From: Firmicutes bacterium UBA5201
Lineage (GTDB): Bacteria; Bacillota; Clostridia; Peptostreptococcales; Acidaminobacteraceae
Direction: 5' to 3'
Assembly (NCBI GenBank): GCA_002412775.1
Contig: DHVT01000010.1
Coordinates: forward strand, 1 to 64,000
DNA: 64,000 bases
Shown: one piece after another, positions 16,552 through 24,935 of the stretch
Position numbering within the stretch: the first letter of the stretch is position 1
How the letters are laid out: every line of letters starts with the position of its first letter
Program-made: the position numbers and the translations under genes
The notes under the pieces: model-generated
Databases searched by the model: none
Told to the model about the DNA's origin: nothing
What the model saw: only the letters and a program-made list of their open reading frames with translations

Positions 16552-17988
16552 ATGTCCGTTATTATTGACGCACTGCAAAGCGATAGGCGAAATCGCAAAG
16601 TCACTCTTTTGGAAATGACAGGTTATGGTACGGGCTTTTTCGGATACGGTTTCATTACACAAATGATCACTTCCTACTTTGTCTTTTATGCAACCGTCTT
16701 GTTGAAATTGCCGGGTACTCTCGTAGGATTGGTTTTCGCATTAAGCGTCATTTGGGATGCTGTCAGTGATCCGATGATGGGCTATCTTTCGGATCATACC
16801 AACTCCAGGTATGGAAAACGACATCTCTATATCGTTATCGGAACCCTAGGCATTGTACTTTCCAATCTGATTCTATGGCAAGTCAGCCCGGATGCATCAG
16901 ATCCGATCAAGTTTCTATGGATTCTCTCATGCATACTGATCATAAAAACTTTCATCACCATCTTCATCACCCCCTATAACGCACTTGGTGCTGAGTTGAG
17001 CAATGACTATCATGAACGTTCAAAAATTCAAGGCATCAAAACGGTGTATTTTTTGACCGCTCTCGTGATGGTGACTGCTGTTTGCATGTTTGTTTTCTTC
17101 AGACCCACCTCGGCATATCCGATCGGACAACTCAATCCACTGGCCTATCGGAACATAGCAGTGATGTCTTCATTGATCATGTTGTTTACCGGGATCATCA
17201 CTCACCTCAGCACCAAACGTTTCATTGCCTCAGGTGATCCTCAAAGTGAGTTTTCAAATCCACTATCGATTGGAAACTTTATCCGCGAGTCCAAATACAG
17301 TTTGCAAGACAAGGATTTCAGACATGTGTTTTTCGGCTATATGTATACCAATTTGGCCAGTGCGATTGTAAGCGTTGTGGGACTTCATACCTTCACTTAC
17401 ACTTTCAATATGAACAATTATGAAATTGGAGTCGTTTTCGGCGTTCAGTTTTTCTTCAGTATTGCCAGCCAACCGTTTTGGATTGCACTGGCGAAAAAAA
17501 TAGACAAAAAAAAGGCAGTCATAACAGGATTGAAAATCTGCATGGCTGCCTGTGTGATTCTTTTCTATTTTGTCATTCAAATGGAACTTGTTCATGGCAA
17601 TTACTTATACCTGTTGATTTACGCCACTGTTGTAGGTTTCGGGACAAGTGGCCTGTTTTCACTGCCGCTTTCGATGCTAGCGGATACGGTGGACCAACAG
17701 GAATTTCATACCGGCCATAGAAATGAAGGCGTTTATTTCGGCATGTTGAACTTCGGGTACAAACTCTCTCAATCCCTAGCTGTGTTGATGTTGGGCGTTG
17801 CCCTCGACATCATCGGCTTTGACGCGGGGCTTGTGATTCAACGACAAAGCACCTTGTTTTCACTAGGGTCACTTCTTTCGGCAGGGAGCTTGCTCACATT
17901 CATTCTTGCCAGTATCTCATACAAGAATTACAGTATCGATGAGAAACGGGTTCGGGCGATGCAATTGGCTATTAATAACCGTAAATAA
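16552..17988 (+). CDS. MFS sugar/cation symporter, GPH (MelB-like) family
   Basis: A 478-residue, roughly twelve-helix transporter of the glycoside-pentoside-hexuronide:cation symporter family. The N-terminal signature includes GFGYGFITQM-like helix 1 and the strongly conserved SVIWDAVSDPMMGYLSDHTNSRYGKRH loop at about 60-90. Later regions (ALGAELSNDYHER and FSLPLSMLADTVDQQEF) are also GPH-typical. Relatives move melibiose, lactose, xylosides or glucuronides with Na+ or H+. No glycoside hydrolase is adjacent, so the substrate is open. The ATG at 16552 follows GGGGGAAG. Confidence 0.88.
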   Translation: MSVIIDALQSDRRNRKVTLLEMTGYGTGFFGYGFITQMITSYFVFYATVLLKLPGTLVGLVFALSVIWDAVSDPMMGYLSDHTNSRYGKRHLYIVIGTLGIVLSNLILWQVSPDASDPIKFLWILSCILIIKTFITIFITPYNALGAELSNDYHERSKIQGIKTVYFLTALVMVTAVCMFVFFRPTSAYPIGQLNPLAYRNIAVMSSLIMLFTGIITHLSTKRFIASGDPQSEFSNPLSIGNFIRESKYSLQDKDFRHVFFGYMYTNLASAIVSVVGLHTFTYTFNMNNYEIGVVFGVQFFFSIASQPFWIALAKKIDKKKAVITGLKICMAACVILFYFVIQMELVHGNYLYLLIYATVVGFGTSGLFSLPLSMLADTVDQQEFHTGHRNEGVYFGMLNFGYKLSQSLAVLMLGVALDIIGFDAGLVIQRQSTLFSLGSLLSAGSLLTFILASISYKNYSIDEKRVRAMQLAINNRK

Positions 17989-18002
17989 TCGGACTCACAG
18001 AA

Positions 18003-18914
18003 TCAATCGGTCTGTAGTGCTTTGATTATGGCTTCAATGGTTTTATCCGCCTCATCATATGGCACTTGACACGTTCCGACCATCACATGACCTCCGCCAC
18101 CATACTGGAGCATGAGTTTGCCGATGTCCACTTTGCAGGTCCTATTTAGAATGCTGTATCCCACTGCGATACTGACATTTTGTTTCTGTTTGCCATCCAC
18201 CATCCATACGGACACATTTTGGTCCGGATAGAGACTATAGAGCATAAACCGGTTTCCGGTATATATCGGCGACACATCCCTCAGGTCCGTATAAATGACA
18301 TTGCCAACAAGGTGAGTATGCGCCCGGACCATGGTTTCAAATTTGTCAGCTTGCTCCCAGTATAAATCCACACGTTCCTTCACATCCGGAAGTTCTAAAA
18401 TTTCATCGATGCTCAAATTTCTACAATGGTTGATCAACTCTTCCATCAGCTGATAATTGCTGATTCTGAAATCCCTAAACCTACCGAGACCAGTCCTTGG
18501 ATCTGAAATGAATCCCAATAAGATCCATCCGGACGGATTCAATATCTCATCTTTCGTCAGTTGTCCGGAATCGACTTTGTCCACAGCTTTTATCATTTCA
18601 TCGTAAAGGGGAAAAGTTTTTTCAGCGCCATAATATTCAAATATTATTCGCGCCGCAGAAGGTGCCAAACGGCTCTCACCTTTGACGTTTTGATCCCATC
18701 CCAGTCTGTCTTTCTCCGAGGAATGGTGGTCGAACCACATGCCACATCCAGGTACGAACGGCACATTGGCGAGCACATCATTCTCATTAGGCGTAAAAAG
18801 ACCATCTTGTAGGTCTTTTGGATGCACAAAGATCCAATCATCGATGACTTTGGCTTCTTTAAGCAACATCCCACAGATCAATCCATCAAAATCAGAACGT
18901 GTTACCAATCTCAT
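18003..18914 (-). CDS. DHH superfamily phosphoesterase
   Basis: A 303-residue member of the DHH/DHHA1 superfamily (exopolyphosphatases, NrnA-type oligoribonucleases, c-di-AMP phosphodiesterases). The N-terminal metal motif is THSDFDG-like (RSDFDGLICG), the DHH motif is WFDHHSSEKDR near residue 60, and the C-terminal substrate loop is GGGGHVMVGTCQ. There are no sensor or PAS domains, so it is a standalone enzyme. Whether it acts on polyphosphate, nanoRNA or pApA cannot be decided. GGGAGG precedes the ATG. An extended -10 promoter lies about 60 bp upstream. Confidence 0.85.
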   Translation of the reverse strand: MRLVTRSDFDGLICGMLLKEAKVIDDWIFVHPKDLQDGLFTPNENDVLANVPFVPGCGMWFDHHSSEKDRLGWDQNVKGESRLAPSAARIIFEYYGAEKTFPLYDEMIKAVDKVDSGQLTKDEILNPSGWILLGFISDPRTGLGRFRDFRISNYQLMEELINHCRNLSIDEILELPDVKERVDLYWEQADKFETMVRAHTHLVGNVIYTDLRDVSPIYTGNRFMLYSLYPDQNVSVWMVDGKQKQNVSIAVGYSILNRTCKVDIGKLMLQYGGGGHVMVGTCQVPYDEADKTIEAIIKALQTD

Positions 18915-18973
18915 AATTTATTCCTCCCTGTTCTTGTATTTCAAATGTCCATTCCATATTCTTATACCCATTT

Positions 18974-18982
18974 ATTATACCA
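18974..18982 (-). promoter_or_regulatory. Extended -10 promoter of the DHH gene
   Basis: On the minus strand TGGTATAAT lies about 60 bp before the DHH gene start, in the short gap after the MATE gene. No clear -35 is visible. Confidence 0.5.
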
Positions 18983-18989
18983 TGCTTTG

Positions 18990-20339
18990 CTAAATATTTT
19001 TCTCTTTCCACTTCCCTTTTTTAAACCAAAAAGACATCACGGCCGCTTCAGCGACAACGGATATGGAAATCGCCAACCAGACGCCGTTTTCAGACATGTT
19101 GAAATACTGTGTCAATAAATACGCCAGTGGAATTTTAACCATCCAGTTGCCAATGAGTGATGCGACCATAGGTGGAAAAGTATCCCCGGCACCAGAAAAC
19201 GCCGATCCGAACACTGTGGAAAATACCGCTAGTAGAACTCCAGTGTAGGTGATTCTGAGATAATTCGCCCCAATCCGAATGACTTCGGCATCCCCAATGA
19301 ATGCACCGATCAATGCTTTGGGGAAAATATAGAATGGTATGGCAAAAATCACCATGTTTATTGTTGCGAGAACCAATCCCTGTTTGATCAGAAGATCGAC
19401 CCCCTCCTCATCATGCTTTCCAAGACTTTGTCCGACCATGACAGACATCGCTGTGCCAAGTCCCGCCAAGAATATAAACACAAAGTTGAACATCCTTCCA
19501 CCGACCCCAAATGCCGCACCGGCTTCAACGCCTTGTGCCAGAACAAGTCTGAACATGATGAGTCCTGTAAAGGGCCTTGTGATCATTTGCATGACCGCGA
19601 AACCACCAATTTTAAGTATGCGGACAGCCACCAGTTTTTCAAAGGTAATGGAAGCGATCAAAGTCTTTAACACACCATCATAAATATTCCTGAACACCAA
19701 CAGACTCATTAGCAAAAATGCGACAATCTCTGCCATAACAGTGGCTACAGCAGCCCCTTCGATGCCTTTGCCGAGGACCATGATGAAGTAATAATCGAGG
19801 ACAATATTGATGACATTGGCCAGAATGAATACTTTGACTGGATTCTTTGTGTCTCCTGTCGCTTGCACAACAGACCTTGATGTTGCGTTATAAAAGAAAA
19901 AAGGCAATCCTATGAGTCCGATGACGACATATTTTTTCGCCATATCCATAACTTGGTAGTCAGCATCTCCAAAAATCATCAACAGTTGATCAATGAAAAT
20001 AGTGCTGATGACCATGACAATGATTCCTGCCAATATGGACAAAACAATACTATTGGAGGTGATGCGTTTTATGTTTTCTTTATCATTGGCACCGGTAAAA
20101 CGGGCAACGAGCGCAATCGCACCAGCGGATACGAGCGCAGGCAATACTTGTATGACGCCAAGCAGTGATGTACCTGTCCCGGCAGCCGCAGCTTCAACGC
20201 TACCCAATCTCGCTATAAACCACATGTCGGCAATGACCAATACCGTATGAAGGAGTTGTCCCACCATTACCGGCCAAGCCAAGCGCCAGATCTTTGAGAT
20301 GGCTTTTCTATCAAAATACTTGTTTCCCATTAGCTCCAT
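18990..20339 (-). CDS. MATE family multidrug/toxin exporter
   Basis: A 449-residue, twelve-helix transporter of the multidrug and toxic compound extrusion family, NorM/DinF-like. It has the typical opening WRLAWPVMVGQLLHTVLVIADMWFIARLG, the internal GATSRSVVQATGDTKNP-type loop (YNATSRSVVQATGDTKNPV) and the second-half repeat FGVGGRMFNF. Export is driven by Na+ or H+. The chosen ATG at 20339 has AGGGGG 8 bp upstream; the ATG three codons later has a poorer spacing. The substrate is unknown. Confidence 0.9.
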   Translation of the reverse strand: MELMGNKYFDRKAISKIWRLAWPVMVGQLLHTVLVIADMWFIARLGSVEAAAAGTGTSLLGVIQVLPALVSAGAIALVARFTGANDKENIKRITSNSIVLSILAGIIVMVISTIFIDQLLMIFGDADYQVMDMAKKYVVIGLIGLPFFFYNATSRSVVQATGDTKNPVKVFILANVINIVLDYYFIMVLGKGIEGAAVATVMAEIVAFLLMSLLVFRNIYDGVLKTLIASITFEKLVAVRILKIGGFAVMQMITRPFTGLIMFRLVLAQGVEAGAAFGVGGRMFNFVFIFLAGLGTAMSVMVGQSLGKHDEEGVDLLIKQGLVLATINMVIFAIPFYIFPKALIGAFIGDAEVIRIGANYLRITYTGVLLAVFSTVFGSAFSGAGDTFPPMVASLIGNWMVKIPLAYLLTQYFNMSENGVWLAISISVVAEAAVMSFWFKKGKWKEKNI

Positions 20340-20410
20340 TATTTAGACCCCCTATCTATTTTAATACATTATCGCTTCAAGTGCCAGATAAGAAAATCAA
20401 CAATAAAAAA

Positions 20411-20428
20411 AGACCACAAAAGTGGTCT
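20411..20428 (-). terminator. Rho-independent terminator of the small gene at 20438
   Basis: AGACCAC and GTGGTCT form a perfect 7-bp stem around AAAA. On the minus strand it is followed by a run of seven T residues. Confidence 0.85.
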
Positions 20429-20437
20429 CGATTGAAA

Positions 20438-20656
20438 CTAATGTTGATTCCTGATGCGCCGCTCGTCTTCTCTGATTCTTTCGTTCACTGCGTCGAGAAC
20501 GATTTCAGGATCCACGTTTCTTCTGGCATCCTCTTCAATATGCCTTTTCTGAATGGAAGCCAAATGGGAATCTTCAACCCGCCTATTGCCCATTTCGACT
20601 TCGAGCTCCTCTTTCCTTGCTTTCATATTGATGAGTTCATGAATGGTCTTATTCAT
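20438..20656 (-). CDS. Small charged helical hypothetical protein (72 aa)
   Basis: Unrecognised. The 72 residues are almost entirely predicted helix and very rich in Glu, Arg and Lys (for example KARKEELEVEMGNRRVEDS and NERIREDERRIRNQH), consistent with a coiled coil or a small nucleic-acid-associated protein. A strong GGGAGGTGA site precedes the ATG, and a good terminator follows the stop, so it is a self-contained transcription unit. There is no membrane segment and no cysteine. Confidence 0.7.
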   Translation of the reverse strand: MNKTIHELINMKARKEELEVEMGNRRVEDSHLASIQKRHIEEDARRNVDPEIVLDAVNERIREDERRIRNQH

Positions 20657-20786
20657 GATATCACCTCCCTATACATTTATACCCTCTTTTTTACCCATCT
20701 ATTAAATAAATGTGGCGCAAACCACATATTTATCGTATACTTAGTAGTTGCTGTTCAAAACCCTGTTTATTAGAAAAGAGCTGAAT

Positions 20787-22232
20787 ATGATTCACGAACA
20801 ATTTAAAGATTTCGAACTGAGTGATGATCTTTTGAAAGCCATCGAGCTTTTGAACTTCAAATCTCCTACAGATGTTCAACAGCGGGTGATTCCGCTAATC
20901 CTAGAGAACAAAGACATTATCGTCAGTTCGGCGACAGGAAGCGGAAAGACTGCATCCTTTGCAATACCACTATGTGAAAAACTGGATTGGGAAGAAAATC
21001 AGGCACAGGTCTTGGTGATCACCCCCACAAGAGAACTCGCCCTTCAAGTCAAAGAAGATTTTTTTCACATCGGCAGATTCAAACGGATCAAAGTTTCAGC
21101 TGTATTTGGAAAATCTCCAATTCGTTTCCAAGAAAAAGAACTCAAACAAAAGACACATGTGGTTGTCGGCACTCCAGGCAGATTGATCGACCATTTGGAG
21201 CGAGGCACACTGAAATTGTCCAAGATCAAATATCTTGTCATAGATGAAGCGGATGAGATGCTGCAAATGGGCTTCGTCGATCAAGTGGAAACCTTACTCC
21301 GCGCGATACCTGATGATCACCTTACAGTTGTGCTTTCTGCAACCATTCCAGAAGACATACGCAAACTTTGCGAAAAATATATGAACGCTCCTGTCCATAT
21401 CACCATTGAAAATCAGGAAAAAGCATCGGACCGTATCGAACAAATGCGATATGATTTGAACGAAAATCAAAAATCCGAATTGCTCAAAGACTTGCTGATT
21501 GTTGAAAATCCTGATAGCGCCATCATCTTTTGTAACACGCAACTCAAAGTTGAAGACGTCCACGACTATCTGGATGAACTCGGCTATTCATGTGACCGTA
21601 TTCACGGCGGGATGGAACAATCACATAGACTCGAGGTCATGGAGGCTTTCAAGAAGGCAAAATTCCGATATTTGGTGGCCACTGATGTCGCCGCTCGAGG
21701 GATTGATATCGATCAAATCAGTTTGGTAATCAATTATGACGTTCCAAACACGAATGAGTATTATGTACACCGAATCGGTAGAACCGGTAGAATCGGCAAT
21801 AAAGGAAAAGCAATCACCTTCGTTACACCTTCAGAAAAGAAAAGTTTGGCGGATTTGCATGTTTATTTGGGGAACGAGATCGATCTCGGAGAAAAGCCTG
21901 ATTCCGAAACCATATCCGGTCTAGAGGCCGCATTCATCGAAAAATCCAATACAACCCCTGAAGCAAAAGACTCCAAAAGTTTGCTTTTAAACGAAAGTAT
22001 ATTGAAACTTCATATCAACGCCGGGAAAAAGACAAAAATGAGGGCTGTTGATATCGTAGGCACCATTTGTGGCATTGAAGGTGTTGAAGCTTCTGACATC
22101 GGCATCATCAACATACTCGACATTTCCACTTTCGTCGAGATTCTCAACAACAAAGGCGAACTGGTCTACTATGAACTACAAAACAGAACCATCAAGGGCA
22201 GAATGAGACGTGTCAGTAAAGCTGACAGTTGA
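20787..22232 (+). CDS. DEAD-box RNA helicase, DbpA/YxiN type (copy 1)
   Basis: A 481-residue ATP-dependent RNA helicase. Motifs occur in order: Q-motif (FKSPTDVQQRVIPL), I (SATGSGKTASF), Ia (PTREL), Ib (GTPGR), II (DEAD), III (SAT), IV (IIFCNTQ), V (TDVAARGIDID) and VI (HRIGRTGR). The C-terminal about 75 residues (LHINAGKKTKMRAVDIVGTICG) resemble the DbpA RNA-binding domain, which in E. coli DbpA and B. subtilis YxiN recognises 23S rRNA hairpin 92 during large-subunit assembly. The ATG at 20787 follows a weak AAAAGAG site. It faces a second helicase of the same type. Confidence 0.9.
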   Translation: MIHEQFKDFELSDDLLKAIELLNFKSPTDVQQRVIPLILENKDIIVSSATGSGKTASFAIPLCEKLDWEENQAQVLVITPTRELALQVKEDFFHIGRFKRIKVSAVFGKSPIRFQEKELKQKTHVVVGTPGRLIDHLERGTLKLSKIKYLVIDEADEMLQMGFVDQVETLLRAIPDDHLTVVLSATIPEDIRKLCEKYMNAPVHITIENQEKASDRIEQMRYDLNENQKSELLKDLLIVENPDSAIIFCNTQLKVEDVHDYLDELGYSCDRIHGGMEQSHRLEVMEAFKKAKFRYLVATDVAARGIDIDQISLVINYDVPNTNEYYVHRIGRTGRIGNKGKAITFVTPSEKKSLADLHVYLGNEIDLGEKPDSETISGLEAAFIEKSNTTPEAKDSKSLLLNESILKLHINAGKKTKMRAVDIVGTICGIEGVEASDIGIINILDISTFVEILNNKGELVYYELQNRTIKGRMRRVSKADS

Positions 22233-22243
22233 TCAAAAAAATT

Positions 22244-22277
22244 AGTCCGGTATTCTGCAAAATGAGAATGCCGGACT
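22244..22277. terminator. Bidirectional terminator between the two helicase genes
   Basis: AGTCCGG (22244-22250) and CCGGACT (22271-22277) close a hairpin that continues with TATTCT/AGAAT. T-runs follow on the plus strand, and the A-rich left side would act as a T-run on the minus strand. Confidence 0.85.
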
Positions 22278-22294
22278 TTTTATTATAGATCAGA

Positions 22295-23755
22295 TTATCC
22301 TTTTTTCGCGCGATACGTTTTGCCTTTTATTTTTTTGGTCTCAAGACCTTTGATGACAAGTCTTTCCTTGCCACCAGCAATGCTCACTTTGGTGATCTTG
22401 TCCATCATTTCGATTTTCCCTATGTCTTCCATGCTTAGTCCAGGAATACTTCGAATCACTGTAAGGATATCTTTGGGTTTGAGTGGACTGTTTGCCATAC
22501 CTGCATTGATTTGAAGCACAACCGCCTGCCCTTTTTTCATCTCATCCTTATATCGTCTTCTACCAGTTCCCTGCTCAACTTTCTTTCTTATCGATGCCTT
22601 CGCAAGTTTGTCGACATGACCGCCCTTGCATGGAATCGTATATCCCAGAAACTTCTGAAGCTCTTCAAAACGGTCCATCTCGCTAGGAATCACCAAAGTG
22701 ATGGCTATACCCTTTTGATCCACACGTCCTGTTCTACCGATTCTGTGAATATAATTCTCATGGTCAAACGGAACGCCGTAGTTGATAACATGTGTTATGT
22801 CTTTGACATGTAATCCTCTGGCTGCCAAATCGGTTGCAATCAATATTTTATAGACACTTTTCTTGAATCCTTTCAACATCTCCATACGCATCCCCTGATC
22901 CATACCACCATGGACTGCGCATACGGAATGATTCCACTTTCTCATGATGGCAAATAAATTGTCCACCTGTTCCTGGGTGTTGCAAAATATGATGGTTTTT
23001 TCAGGTTGTTCATGTCGAATCATTTTTTTCATGAAGTCGACTTTTTTAAGACCATCGACGGCATAGTAGATCTGCTCGATCTTATCGATATTGAGAACTT
23101 CTGACTCAATTTCAATGCTTTCTGGGTTCTTCATGTACATTTGACTCAAAATTTTCACTTCGTCAGGCATTGTAGCCGAAAATAGAAGTGTGACCCGTTC
23201 GGATGGCAATTTATTGATGATGGTCTCAAGTTGTTCTTTGAAGCCCATCAAAAACATTTCATCTGCTTCATCAATGACGAGATATTTGATATCTTGAAGT
23301 TTCACATTCTTGTTCAAGATATGATCCATCATTCTGCCCGGAGTTGCAACAATCACATGTGGATTCTGTTTGAGCTCTTTCCTTTGAAGCTCCATTGGTT
23401 GCTTCCCGTATAATGCACAGAATTTGAGGCCCTTGTATTTGCCAATTTCCGAGATGTCTTCTTTGACTTGGACTGTCAGTTCTCTCGTAGGCGTCAATAT
23501 CAATACCTGTGGTCTGTCAAGTTCCGCATCTGCCTTCTCGCAAAGGGGAATGGAAAAGGCGGCTGTCTTTCCACTGCCTGTCTGTGATTTTACAATTAGA
23601 TCCTTCCCCTCTAAAATCATCGGGATGGTCTTCACCTGTACCTCTAGTGGTTTTTGAAATCCAAGTTCGCTGATTGCCCTTTTGATCTGGTTGTCCAGTG
23701 GAAAATCTTTGAAACTTTCTATCTGTTTTTCATTGCTTTCATTCAGTACTTCCAT
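22295..23755 (-). CDS. DEAD-box RNA helicase, DbpA/YxiN type (copy 2)
   Basis: A 486-residue helicase with the same architecture as its convergent neighbour. The motifs are QTGSGKT, PTREL, ATPGR, DEAD, SAT, IIFCNTQEQ, TDLAARGLHVKD and HRIGRTGR. The C-terminus again holds a DbpA-like RNA-binding domain (LQINAGMANSPLKPKDILTVIRS). The two proteins are clearly paralogous but well diverged over their length. AGAGG precedes the ATG, and an extended -10 lies upstream. A role in ribosome assembly or cold adaptation is the family expectation. Confidence 0.9.
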   Translation of the reverse strand: MEVLNESNEKQIESFKDFPLDNQIKRAISELGFQKPLEVQVKTIPMILEGKDLIVKSQTGSGKTAAFSIPLCEKADAELDRPQVLILTPTRELTVQVKEDISEIGKYKGLKFCALYGKQPMELQRKELKQNPHVIVATPGRMMDHILNKNVKLQDIKYLVIDEADEMFLMGFKEQLETIINKLPSERVTLLFSATMPDEVKILSQMYMKNPESIEIESEVLNIDKIEQIYYAVDGLKKVDFMKKMIRHEQPEKTIIFCNTQEQVDNLFAIMRKWNHSVCAVHGGMDQGMRMEMLKGFKKSVYKILIATDLAARGLHVKDITHVINYGVPFDHENYIHRIGRTGRVDQKGIAITLVIPSEMDRFEELQKFLGYTIPCKGGHVDKLAKASIRKKVEQGTGRRRYKDEMKKGQAVVLQINAGMANSPLKPKDILTVIRSIPGLSMEDIGKIEMMDKITKVSIAGGKERLVIKGLETKKIKGKTYRAKKG

Positions 23756-23790
23756 TTAATGACCTCTTTCTATTTTATCGCGTATATTTG

Positions 23791-23799
23791 ATTATACCA
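23791..23799 (-). promoter_or_regulatory. Extended -10 promoter of helicase copy 2
   Basis: TGGTATAAT on the minus strand, 36 bp before the ATG. No distinct -35 is visible. The nonamer is identical to those upstream of the DHH and GGDEF-EAL (27736) genes. Confidence 0.5.
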
Positions 23800-23805
23800 T
23801 AAAAA

Positions 23806-23840
23806 CAGACTCAACACTCCAATGGGATATGTTGAGTCTG
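23806..23840 (-). terminator. Terminator of the CAP-domain gene
   Basis: CAGACTCAACA and TGTTGAGTCTG form a perfect 11-bp stem with a 13-base loop. On the minus strand it is followed by TTTTTATGG. Confidence 0.85.
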
Positions 23841-23860
23841 AATATGATGTGTAATGATCT

Positions 23861-24775
23861 CTAATTGGTGAAAATTTGTGTCCAAGTGTAACCGCCGTAC
23901 TTTCCACCTGCGACTATTCCAATTCCAATCTTGTTGTATGCCGGATTCATGATGTTGGCGCGATGCCCTTCCGAACTCATCCAAGCATTGACAACAATTT
24001 CAGGTGTTTTCTGTCCAGTGGCCAAATTCTCTCCCGCTCTCATGTAAGAAATGGAGTGATATGCGAGCAATTCTTTCAATCCGCCAAAAGTTGGTGAAGT
24101 GTGAGAAAAATAATTGTGATCCACTATGTCTTGTGATTTTACTGTTGCCACATGAAGCAGTTCATTGGACATGCTCAAAGATGAAATTCCCGCTTTCCCT
24201 CTTTCAATATTTACAAGACGTAGCACTTCTAGAGCATATTCATATTCAATGGCAAGTATCGGCTTAACCACATTTTCAACCGATGGTCTTGATCCTGTTA
24301 TTGTCACTTCATTGGTAAGCCCTTGCCATCCAACGGAATATCCAAGCACTTCACTAACAAATCTTACAGGTACAAGTGTTCTGCCATTTAAAATTGTCGG
24401 AGGCACTTCCACCTCAATAATTTTACCATTGAGTTCAGCTTTATGGCGATCAATGAAAAGTCTGATCAAATTACCATCCTTTTCAACAAGAACGCTTCTC
24501 GTCTCAGCTTCCCAAGTGATCCCTAGACCCAAAGCCTCAGTTATAAAGCGAAGTGGCACCATCGTCCTGCCACCGATAATGATTGGAGCTTGCTCCAATC
24601 TGAATGGCTCAGAGTTGATCATAGCCCATTCGGAATCCAGTGTCATCAAAACATTGACATTCAGATCTTCCGATGCCGCATATGAAGGGCCGAAGTTTCC
24701 CATTACGAGTATTCCTATGATTAAAAACAGGACTGTTTTCATTAAATTCGATTTAATTTTTAGTGTCATTCGCAT
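23861..24775 (-). CDS. Secreted copper-amine-oxidase-N plus CAP (SCP/YkwD) protein
   Basis: A 304-residue exported protein. A signal peptide (about 1-33, ending PSYA-A) is followed by a copper-amine-oxidase-N domain of two repeats (RTMVPLRFITEALG and RTLVPVRFVSEVLG). The C-terminal half is a CAP/SCP domain (VLRLVNIERGKAGISSL, HNYFSHTSPTFGG, RAGENLA, AWMSSEGHRANIMNPAYNKIGIGI) as in B. subtilis YkwD and sporulation protein SafA-linked proteins. The active-site-like His and Glu residues are present. Substrate is unknown. The ATG at 24775 has AAGGAG very close; an ATG two codons later is equally possible. Tandem repeats upstream suggest activator control. Confidence 0.88.
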   Translation of the reverse strand: MRMTLKIKSNLMKTVLFLIIGILVMGNFGPSYAASEDLNVNVLMTLDSEWAMINSEPFRLEQAPIIIGGRTMVPLRFITEALGLGITWEAETRSVLVEKDGNLIRLFIDRHKAELNGKIIEVEVPPTILNGRTLVPVRFVSEVLGYSVGWQGLTNEVTITGSRPSVENVVKPILAIEYEYALEVLRLVNIERGKAGISSLSMSNELLHVATVKSQDIVDHNYFSHTSPTFGGLKELLAYHSISYMRAGENLATGQKTPEIVVNAWMSSEGHRANIMNPAYNKIGIGIVAGGKYGGYTWTQIFTN

Positions 24776-24813
24776 AATTCTCCTTAGAAAAAGTATTTCA
24801 GATACTAATTGAT

Positions 24814-24843
24814 AGTTTAACATCATGACCCAAACACCGTCAA
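24814..24843 (-). promoter_or_regulatory. Promoter of the CAP-domain gene
   Basis: On the minus strand TTGACG (24838-24843) is followed after 18 bp by TAAACT (24814-24819), a weak sigma-A-type promoter that would benefit from an activator. A tandem direct repeat sits just upstream of the -35. Confidence 0.5.
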
Positions 24844-24846
24844 GAG

Positions 24847-24879
24847 ACCAAAGTCCCGATATGTCAACCAAAGTCCCGA
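24847..24879 (-). repeat. Tandem 13-bp direct repeat abutting the -35 box
   Basis: TCGGGACTTTGGT on the minus strand occurs twice without mismatch, at 24867-24879 and 24847-24859, with a 20-bp period (two helical turns). The nearer copy ends 3 bp upstream of the -35 box of the CAP-domain gene. The spacing and position are those of activator binding sites. Confidence 0.65.
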
Positions 24880-24900
24880 ATTCAAGCGAATAACACAAAA

Positions 24901-24921
24901 AAGTTGGGATTACCCCAACTT
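24901..24921 (-). terminator. Terminator of the chemoreceptor gene
   Basis: AAGTTGGG and CCCAACTT flank a 5-base loop, with a T-run on the minus strand, 15 bp after the stop codon of the chemoreceptor. Confidence 0.85.
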
Positions 24922-24935
24922 TTAGTCATTTCAAC

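Noticed and set aside
20787..23755. The two helicases as arms of a transposon or an inverted duplication
   Set aside because: They differ throughout, have no flanking repeats and no transposase lies between them.
24847..24879. A CRISPR array
   Set aside because: Only two 13-bp repeats with a 7-bp spacer and a promoter nearby; no Cas genes in the window.
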